5,338 nt of DNA from Verrucomicrobiota bacterium (GTDB taxonomy: Bacteria > Verrucomicrobiota > Verrucomicrobiia > Chthoniobacterales > JAFAMB01), in NCBI GenBank assembly GCA_019241095.1, contig JAFAXJ010000603.1, forward strand, positions 1 through 5,338, read 5' to 3'. Positions 1 through 5,338 of the stretch are shown here, one piece after another (the stretch's first letter is position 1; every line of letters starts with the position of its first letter). The notes under the pieces are model-generated. The model searched no databases. It was given only the letters and a program-made list of their open reading frames with translations, and was not told the origin of the DNA. The position numbers were made by a program, and so were the translations under genes.

Positions 1-1
1 T

Positions 2-1438
2 CAGGTCTATTTTGATATCCGCCCCGGCGAAGTGCACTGCCTTGTCGGTGAAAATGGTGCAGGAAAGTCGACTCTCATCAAGATTTTGTCCGGGGCGGAA
101 CGACCCGATGCCGGAACCATCATAGCTTTTGGTAAACAGTACTCGCGCCTTTTTCCAAAACAGGCTCTGAATCTTGGGATCGCTACGGTCTATCAAGACG
201 TAGAGCTGATTAGTTCCCTCAGCGTCGCAGATAATATCTTCTTGGGTAACGAACTGCGTACCGGGTACGGCTTCATCAATTATGCTTTGCAGAACCGGAA
301 AGCTCGGAACTTGATGGATTCACTACACATCAATATTCCTGAGCGAGCCCTCGTTGAAGAGCTATCGCCCGGTCAAATGCAGATCCTGCAAATAGTCAAG
401 GCACTGCACATTAAGGCAAAAGTTTTGATCATGGACGAACCAACGTCGTCGCTTGGGTTTGACGAAACCGGGGCGCTCATGAAGTTGATCAGGACACTTA
501 CAGCTCAGGGTATTGGAATTATTTATATCTCGCATTTTTTGAAAGAGATCTTTCGTGTGGCCGATCGCATCACTGTTCTGAAAGACGGTCAGGTAGTTGA
601 GACCAAACCGGCTACGCAAACGACGCTAGCTAACGTGATTCGGAACATGATTGGCAGGGATCCCTCACTTTTCTATGAACGCGAGAGAGTTGAGATCGGG
701 GAAATCATATTGAAAGTGCGAAGTTTGACCCGTCGGAATCGATTTGAGGACGTCTCATTCGACTTGCACCGGGGCGAGGTCCTGGGCTTTGGAGGGATCG
801 TCGGAGCGGGCCGGTCCGAATTGATGAATGTACTTTTCGGCGCGGATCGGCGTGATTCCGGAGAAGTCACTCTGAACGGCACTGCGATCTTTCCAAAGAC
901 GCCGTGGGACGCTATCGCACAGGGTCTTGCCATGATTCCGGAGGATCGCAAACTTTTGGGCCTATTCAGCCTTAGGTCGGTGCTGGAAAACACGGCCGTT
1001 GTTAGAAATGAATTTCGCGGATTAGTCCTGGATCATCAGGATGAACAATCCAAGGTGAACGATCTTATCGAAACCTTGCATATTGTCACCTCCGGACTGC
1101 AACAGCCGGTAGGCTTTCTAAGCGGCGGGAACCAGCAAAAAGTAATCTTGGGACGATGGCTTTTGAGTAAGGCGATGGTGTTCATTTTCGACGAACCGAC
1201 CAAAGGTGTCGATATAGGCGCTAAAGAACAAATCTACGAATTAATGGTCGCGCTGGTCAAAGCGGGAAAGGCGATCCTTATGGTGTCTTCTGACATGCCG
1301 GAACTGATTTCCATGAGTGATCGAATCGCTGTGATGCGCGGCGGCAGGCTGATAACTGTAGTGAACGCTAAAGAAACAGACGAACAACAGCTGCTCGAAC
1401 ATTTCTTAGGCGTTTCACAGAGTGGAGTCACCCTATGA
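2..1438 (+). CDS. Sugar ABC transporter ATP-binding protein, RbsA/MglA type (5' partial)
   Basis: This is the cytoplasmic ATPase of a CUT2-class ABC importer, with two fused nucleotide-binding domains that drive uptake through the permease encoded next. The reading frame is open from base 2 (QVYFDIRPGE precedes the GTG at 32), so the true start lies left of the window; by family length (about 500 aa) some 15-30 residues are missing. Numbering from the GTG at 32, NBD1 has Walker A GENGAGKST (6-14), Q-loop VYQD (53-56), signature LSPGQ (111-115), Walker B VLIMDEPTSSL (131-141) and H-loop YISH (165-168). NBD2 has a degenerate Walker A, GIVGAGRSE (255-263, Arg for Lys), an EDRK motif (304-307), signature LSGGNQQKV (363-371), Walker B FIFDEPTKGVD (384-394), and SSD (419-421) where the H-loop His would be. 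A degenerate second Walker A is usual in RbsA-type proteins. The stop overlaps the permease start (ATGA), implying translational coupling. The substrate cannot be read from this subunit. Confidence 0.95.
   Translation, partial: QVYFDIRPGEVHCLVGENGAGKSTLIKILSGAERPDAGTIIAFGKQYSRLFPKQALNLGIATVYQDVELISSLSVADNIFLGNELRTGYGFINYALQNRKARNLMDSLHINIPERALVEELSPGQMQILQIVKALHIKAKVLIMDEPTSSLGFDETGALMKLIRTLTAQGIGIIYISHFLKEIFRVADRITVLKDGQVVETKPATQTTLANVIRNMIGRDPSLFYERERVEIGEIILKVRSLTRRNRFEDVSFDLHRGEVLGFGGIVGAGRSELMNVLFGADRRDSGEVTLNGTAIFPKTPWDAIAQGLAMIPEDRKLLGLFSLRSVLENTAVVRNEFRGLVLDHQDEQSKVNDLIETLHIVTSGLQQPVGFLSGGNQQKVILGRWLLSKAMVFIFDEPTKGVDIGAKEQIYELMVALVKAGKAILMVSSDMPELISMSDRIAVMRGGRLITVVNAKETDEQQLLEHFLGVSQSGVTL
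1424..1427 (+). promoter_or_regulatory. Ribosome binding site of the permease gene
   Basis: GGAG lies inside the last codons of the ATPase gene, 7 bases before the ATG at 1435. Its spacing supports the 4-base overlapping start rather than an internal one. Confidence 0.6.
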
Positions 1439-2397
1439 TCGGGAATCGTTCCCGGAGAATCTTTGAGTACCAATGGTTCTTTCTGTTGCTATTCGTTATT
1501 CTCATATCTGTGGTGGCTGAAAGCGTAAACCGCCGCTATTTCTGGCTGGCAAACATCAGTAACCTGTTAGGCCAGATCTCGGTACTAAGTTTAGCGGCTT
1601 GCGGAGCTACCATTCTGATCATTGCAGGGGAAATCGATATTTCGATTGGGGCGAACATTGGCCTGTCCACCGTGGTGATGGCGGTGTTGATGCGAAGTGG
1701 ATGGGACAGTTCGCTTGCCGCTCTGGTGGGTGTGGTAGTGGCTACGAGCTGTGCGTCAGCCGTTGGGGCGGCTTCCATCCTGTTCCACGCTCCGTCCTTT
1801 ATTGTCTCTCTTGCATGCATCGGAGTCTTTCAAGGCATTGCTCTGTTCATTACGCAGGGCACCTTACAAACGATCTATGGACAGTTTGAAACCTTAGCTA
1901 GCCTGAAGCTGTTCAATTTCCTTCCGCTCCTTTTTATGATTGCCATTGCCGGGTACATCGTTACCCATTTCATTCTGGCCCATACCCAGCTCGGGCGCAG
2001 CGTGTATGCGATTGGCAATAACCCGAGAGCAGCTTATCTCGCCGGTATTAACATCAAACGTCAAAAGTTAATTTTTTTTGCCCTAAACGGTCTGTTTGTT
2101 GGGGTCGCAAGCATGTTGTTACTTTCGAGAGTGGGAGCCGCGCAACCGAGCACCGGTACCGGTATTGAATTGCAAGCGATTGGGTCCGTCGTAATCGGAG
2201 GCGCTCCAATGACCGGTGGCAAAGGTGACATGATCGGCACGTTCTTTGGAGTCCTTCTTTGGGGTGTCATCGGAAACGCTCTGAACATGATGCAGGTGAA
2301 CGCCTACGTGCAGGATGTCATTTTTGGTATACTGATCGTGTTTGCGGTGGCGCTTAGCTCTTTGCGCTTGCGCACTCAGAGAGCAGCGATGCAATAG
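1435..2397 (+). CDS. Sugar ABC transporter permease, RbsC type
   Basis: This is the inner-membrane channel subunit of the same CUT2 importer (BPD_transp_2 family); two copies would pair with the double-NBD ATPase. The 320-residue length is typical. A short basic N-terminus (RSRR, 5-8) precedes hydrophobic segments at about 14-28, 44-64, 73-86, 94-114, 120-140, 160-182, 210-230, 265-285 and 290-308. Family landmarks are AGEIDISIGANIGL (64-77), which corresponds to the usual GGIDLSVG loop with Glu replacing the second Gly; GRSVYAIGNNPRAAYLAGI (187-205), the cytoplasmic loop expected to contact the ATPase; and ELQAIGSVVIGG (245-256) followed by the GGKGDMIGT glycine turn (261-269). The start is set by GGAG 7 bases upstream and the ATGA overlap with the ATPase stop. 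It is the last plus-strand gene before a convergent junction. No binding-protein gene follows, so substrate remains open: ribose, galactose, xylose, rhamnose, AI-2 or polyol are all possible for this class. Confidence 0.95.
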   Translation: MIGNRSRRIFEYQWFFLLLFVILISVVAESVNRRYFWLANISNLLGQISVLSLAACGATILIIAGEIDISIGANIGLSTVVMAVLMRSGWDSSLAALVGVVVATSCASAVGAASILFHAPSFIVSLACIGVFQGIALFITQGTLQTIYGQFETLASLKLFNFLPLLFMIAIAGYIVTHFILAHTQLGRSVYAIGNNPRAAYLAGINIKRQKLIFFALNGLFVGVASMLLLSRVGAAQPSTGTGIELQAIGSVVIGGAPMTGGKGDMIGTFFGVLLWGVIGNALNMMQVNAYVQDVIFGILIVFAVALSSLRLRTQRAAMQ

Positions 2398-2503
2398 GGC
2401 GCGGTTTCGGAAATTTGGGGTAAGTCTGGATTTTTACGCGTCAGCGAGCGGTGGTTGAAAAGCGTTCAGCGAAGCGACGTTTGCCGAACGCTTGCTCCTA
2501 TCT
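2398..2503. other. Convergent intergenic region
   Basis: These 106 bases separate the stop of the permease (plus) from the stop of the Hsp70 gene (minus). They hold the hairpin at 2460-2493. A T5 run at 2431-2435 on the plus strand has no convincing stem before it, so I see no clear terminator for the transporter operon. An imperfect direct repeat is also present: TCAGCGAGCG at 2441-2450 and TCAGCGAAGCG at 2466-2476. I see no gene here. Confidence 0.7.
2458..2493 (-). terminator. Probable intrinsic terminator of the Hsp70 operon
   Basis: AAGCGTTC (2460-2467) pairs perfectly with GAACGCTT (2486-2493). After one mismatch (2468/2485) the stem continues for five more pairs (2469-2473 with 2480-2484, including one G-U on the plus strand), leaving a 6-base loop. 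On the minus strand the hairpin begins 10 bases after the Hsp70 stop and its 3' arm runs into a TTTT (2461-2458), then C. The T-run is short, so termination efficiency is uncertain. Reading on the plus strand there is no T-run after the stem, so it would serve the transporter operon poorly. Confidence 0.5.
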
Positions 2504-5251
2504 TCAGCCAATCGTCAATCCTGGTGGAAGAGATTCGCCGAAAAGGCTGCTGCGTTCGAATCCAACTACAGGCAAGAAGGTTCGCAATGATTTCAGCTTT
2601 GGAGCGGCTAAACCGGATTTTTCTAATTTCGAAACAATTTTTTCACGAAGCGGTTTCGGCAAATCGATTGCCGGATCATCTGAGATGCGTCCAGCTCGGA
2701 GAAATAGAAGCGGTAGATCAGTTAATTCAGGTGAGCTCCAGTCGAATCCTGATAAGGCCTCGAAGGCGCGTTCGACATGTATGGGCGAAACTACCGTTTC
2801 AGGGCCGGCATAGAATGGAATGCGGCTCAACATTAGTCCAAGGGCGACAAGGTACGGCGCGCAATATTGCTTCGCCGCAATCAGGTCACGCGCTATCTGG
2901 ACAAACACTTGGATGATCTCCGTTTTCTGGACCACTCCAATTCTTTCGAACGACCCGGCCATTCGAACAAGCTCGGCAGGGAGGTTTTTTTGTGACCGGA
3001 TTTTTAGCATTTCCGGCGTAAGGACTAGTTCCTGCCGTTCAGAATTCAGACCGCCGGCAACCCGCCTCCAGAGCACATATTGCTGAATTTGAAGGCGTTT
3101 ACCAGGAAACGCGAGTTTCGCGGTGTGAAGCCGCCAAAGCTCGTCTATTCTTCCCAAATCGCCTTCCGCACCGAATCCGGGCCGCAGAAGAAAGCCGGCA
3201 AGGATCAGGAAAGCTTCCTCGTGTTCGATGGACTTCGATCGGTACGAAAAGGAATCCGAGAGAGCAGGCCAGAGGGAACGAATCAAAGTTAAATTCCAAT
3301 CGGCTTTCGGCAATTCGATAATTTTTTCGAGGCTTTTCAGGAGATTGGCAGCCGTCAAGCTGTCACGGCGATCCAAAGGACGCGAGAAAAGCGTCGTGAT
3401 GCGGTTTCGTGCCAGTTCCGATTTTGCCGGATCGATTCCAGGACGCTCTCTATCAGCATTGGGGGCGTTATCAGCCCGTCGATCATCACCAGGAAGATGA
3501 GGGCGCAGATCGAACTGAAGCGGCCAGGATTCCCGTATGGAAGGATGGGAACTCACACAGGCAATGCGCAACAGGCCGAGCTCGTTGATTCTCGCGGTTA
3601 GTGAAACTGGGATTTTACCATCCTTCGGAATGCGGCCGGTAATGCGAGCAGTAGTCTGCAATGGAGGCAGCCCGTGAAAGTCGTGATCATTCCACAGAGC
3701 TAGCGAACCGGCTTTGTCAGTTGGGTTCCGAGTTGAATAGAATGCCTGAAACCTGACTGGCCGGTTAACGCGAAGTTCGAGCCCAGCCTGAGAAATGCGA
3801 TAATCCTGTTCCGGCTCAGCATTGGCAGGCAAAAGACACACCAGACTTTTTGCTTTGTCTGCCCCTCGTTTCTGGACTTCCAGATAAATTGCGCGAGCGG
3901 CCGCCGCTTTAATCCTGGGAACTTTATGATGAACGATTGCGCCGAAACTGGCAGCTCCCAAAGCGACAGCAAGATCTAGAGCCGGATTTTGCAGGACGAT
4001 AGGCTCAGCACTATTCTGCCACTCAGCAATTTGCCGTTGAAGCCGGCAACGTAACTGTTCGGGATAAAGCGACCCGCCATTGAAAAGAATTGCTTCTATG
4101 GGCGGTTGACTCTGAAGAAATTCGGCAAGGTAGCGTGTGACCGCACTATCGGCGGCATAGGGAAGCGCCCACTCTCTAAGACCAGCTTGGGTACGCGCAG
4201 GCCGCTCTTTGGCACTACACCGTGGGAAAAATCCGTCCAGGACGATTGATCCGACCTCCGCTCTCGATATTTGGCAGCTCAATGCGCCACCGAGCAAACT
4301 CGACCCTCGACTTGGAATCGAAACCCGGAACACTTCGTCGCTGGAAGCGGTCAAGCATCGCTCCTTCAGGTCGCGACAACGCGCCGCCAAGTAGTTCCAT
4401 TGGGTTACCGAAAGGCCTTCCTTGGCCAGACGGGGCTCCAAATGGTGCGCAATGGCAAGGTCCATGTTATCGCCTCCCAGCAGCAAGTGGTCGCCCACGG
4501 CGACTCGTCTGATTTGAGGCAGCGATGTGACGTCCTGCGGCCAAATCTGGAAAACGCTGAAGTCAGTTGTACCACCGCCGATATCAACAACCAGCACGTG
4601 CAAAGCGCGGCCTTTTGGCAGGCTGTTCCAAAACTCGTTTCGATGCTGTTCAAGCCAGTAATAGAACGCGGCCTGTGGTTCTTCAAGAAGTCGGACTGTA
4701 TCGGGGTAGCCGGCTTCCGCGGCGGCGTCCAAGGTGAGTCTCTGTGCTGCCGCGTCAAAAGATGCGGGAACGGTGACTGTTATTTCCTGCTCGTCGAAGC
4801 TGGCTTGCTGTGCGATGAACCTGTCGTTCCATACGGCCCTCAAGTATCCGAGGAGAAGCGCCAATGCTTCGATCGGTGAGACTCTTTTCTCAACCGGAAT
4901 CTCGTCTGATCGCCAGGGCAGGAATGGGGCACTTCGATCTACGGCATGATGGCAGAGCCATGATTTGGCCGAATGCACAACGCGCCCCGGAGTCTCAAAT
5001 GTCTTTGCTCTTGCAAATCGACCGGGGATCCATCCTTTCAGCCCGCTCTTCTTTCCTGCTACTTGTTCGAGTTCGTGATCGGGCGGGAGATAAAGAAAAG
5101 AGGGCAGTGTCGATGCTTCAGAAAATCGATCCAGGTTATCCCACTGGGAAATCAGAAACACCTCGGGACGCCCACCATCAAGGGGTTGGAAACCTATTGC
5201 ACAATTTGTGGTACCGAGATCGATGCCAATACTGAATTTCGCGCGAGCCAT
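2504..5251 (-). CDS. Large Hsp70-family ATPase with extra C-terminal domain (DUF3731-like)
   Basis: This is a cytoplasmic Hsp70/actin-fold ATPase of 915 aa, against about 640 for DnaK; its client and role are unknown. The nucleotide-binding domain covers about residues 5-445: phosphate-1 IGIDLGTTNCAI (8-19), family-type SAKSWLCH (94-101) around the probable catalytic Lys96, VPASFD (161-166), connect-1 EEPQAA (190-195), phosphate-2 VVDIGGGTTDF (221-231), GGDNMDLAIAHHL (259-271), adenosine motif FNGGSLYP (390-397) and DLAVALGAA (426-434). The expected equivalents of DnaK D8, K70, E171, D194 and T199 are D11, K96, E191, D223 and T228, so ATP hydrolysis is plausible. Residues 446-585 look like a divergent substrate-binding beta region ending in SWPLQFDLR. 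A polar stretch (586-615) leads to a mainly helical domain (about 620-915) with KRLQIQQYVLWRRVAGGLNSERQ-like core at 718-740. No DnaK lid or DLLLLD linker is seen. The ATG at 5251 is the only start after an in-frame stop near 5324. Its Shine-Dalgarno is weak, and the 16-bp gap to the upstream gene suggests one operon. The Hsp70 assignment is firm; the DUF3731 name is from memory. Confidence 0.93.
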   Translation of the reverse strand: MARAKFSIGIDLGTTNCAIGFQPLDGGRPEVFLISQWDNLDRFSEASTLPSFLYLPPDHELEQVAGKKSGLKGWIPGRFARAKTFETPGRVVHSAKSWLCHHAVDRSAPFLPWRSDEIPVEKRVSPIEALALLLGYLRAVWNDRFIAQQASFDEQEITVTVPASFDAAAQRLTLDAAAEAGYPDTVRLLEEPQAAFYYWLEQHRNEFWNSLPKGRALHVLVVDIGGGTTDFSVFQIWPQDVTSLPQIRRVAVGDHLLLGGDNMDLAIAHHLEPRLAKEGLSVTQWNYLAARCRDLKERCLTASSDEVFRVSIPSRGSSLLGGALSCQISRAEVGSIVLDGFFPRCSAKERPARTQAGLREWALPYAADSAVTRYLAEFLQSQPPIEAILFNGGSLYPEQLRCRLQRQIAEWQNSAEPIVLQNPALDLAVALGAASFGAIVHHKVPRIKAAAARAIYLEVQKRGADKAKSLVCLLPANAEPEQDYRISQAGLELRVNRPVRFQAFYSTRNPTDKAGSLALWNDHDFHGLPPLQTTARITGRIPKDGKIPVSLTARINELGLLRIACVSSHPSIRESWPLQFDLRPHLPGDDRRADNAPNADRERPGIDPAKSELARNRITTLFSRPLDRRDSLTAANLLKSLEKIIELPKADWNLTLIRSLWPALSDSFSYRSKSIEHEEAFLILAGFLLRPGFGAEGDLGRIDELWRLHTAKLAFPGKRLQIQQYVLWRRVAGGLNSERQELVLTPEMLKIRSQKNLPAELVRMAGSFERIGVVQKTEIIQVFVQIARDLIAAKQYCAPYLVALGLMLSRIPFYAGPETVVSPIHVERAFEALSGFDWSSPELTDLPLLFLRAGRISDDPAIDLPKPLREKIVSKLEKSGLAAPKLKSLRTFLPVVGFERSSLFGESLPPGLTIG

Positions 5252-5267
5252 ATGGGGCTTGTCCGCA

Positions 5268-5338
5268 CTATTCCATCCGCACTTTAAACTCGAGCTTCCA
5301 GCGACGATCCGAGCGGGTGTGTTTCATCCAAAGCTCAA
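5268..5338 (-). CDS. C-terminal end of an upstream gene, probably a second Hsp70-family protein (partial)
   Basis: On the minus strand one frame stays open from the window edge to a TAG at 5270-5268, giving 22 residues that begin ELWMKHT and end RRWKLEFKVRME. The other two frames hit stops at once. The peptide resembles the end of the beta region of the neighbouring Hsp70: RWKLEFKVR against SWPLQFDLR, with the W, L, F and R positions shared. From family knowledge, a shorter Hsp70 (about 600 aa, ending at this beta strand) often precedes the long form. The stop is 16 bases before the next gene's ATG, consistent with cotranscription. With only 22 residues visible, both the coding call and the Hsp70 assignment are inferences. 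Confidence 0.6.
   Translation of the reverse strand, partial: ELWMKHTRSDRRWKLEFKVRME

Noticed and set aside
32..1438. Treating the GTG at 32 as the true start of the ATPase.
   Set aside because: The frame is open upstream to base 2 and encodes the normal residues preceding Walker A (YFDIRPGE), so the GTG codes an internal valine.
1599..1889. A 96-codon plus-strand open frame inside the permease gene.
   Set aside because: It overlaps the permease's conserved loop in a different frame and its translation is Trp, Cys and His rich with no family resemblance.
2152..2163. Perfect 12-bp palindrome ACCGGTACCGGT.
   Set aside because: It lies inside the permease gene, encodes part of the STGTGIEL segment and is explained by Gly/Thr codons; no regulatory context.
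2405..2440. Possible plus-strand terminator using the T5 run at 2431-2435.
   Set aside because: Only a tiny TTTC/GAAA dyad lies nearby, with no stable stem directly before the T-run.
2455..2916. Plus-strand open frames of 153 and 120 codons starting just after the permease stop.
   Set aside because: They run antisense into the Hsp70 C-terminal coding region, have low-quality composition rich in Arg and Ser, and show no domain; they are shadows.
4271..4879. A 202-codon plus-strand open frame lying antisense to the Hsp70 ATPase domain.
   Set aside because: The minus strand encodes unmistakable Hsp70 motifs over the same bases. The plus-strand translation has no recognisable domain, and other shadow frames occur throughout this gene.

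Overview
The window holds parts of two unrelated, convergently transcribed operons from a bacterium. Base composition looks close to balanced. No gene here fixes the taxon: sugar-type ABC cassettes and large divergent Hsp70 proteins occur in Proteobacteria, Acidobacteriota, Verrucomicrobiota and Planctomycetota, so any placement would be a guess. There are no mobile elements, RNA genes or CRISPR arrays that I can support.

Left half, plus strand (1-2397): an ABC importer of the ribose/galactose/xylose class (CUT2, RbsA/MglA plus RbsC type). A double-NBD ATPase gene enters from the left edge, lacking only its first codons. It overlaps by 4 bases (ATGA) the gene for a 320-residue membrane permease. 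Together they would form the energised channel of an importer for a monosaccharide or related small polar solute. The periplasmic binding protein, which sets specificity, is not in the window. With the ATPase and permease ending the operon on this side, it most likely lies upstream.

Middle (2398-2503): a 106-bp convergent intergenic region. It holds a strong imperfect hairpin whose short T-run lies on the minus-strand side, so it best fits a terminator for the Hsp70 operon.

Right half, minus strand (5338-2504): a very large Hsp70-family protein (915 aa) with an intact-looking ATPase core, a divergent substrate-binding-like beta region, and a helical C-terminal domain of about 300 residues in place of the usual DnaK lid. 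The architecture matches what I recall as Hsp70 proteins with a C-terminal DUF3731 region. Sixteen bases upstream of its start is the stop of another minus-strand gene, of which only the last 22 codons are visible. Its C-terminal motif (RRWKLEFKVR) resembles residues 575-583 of the large protein (SWPLQFDLR). This suggests the two are adjacent paralogous Hsp70s, a short one ending at the beta domain and a long one carrying the extra C-terminal domain. This poorly characterised tandem Hsp70 unit is the most interesting content of the window.
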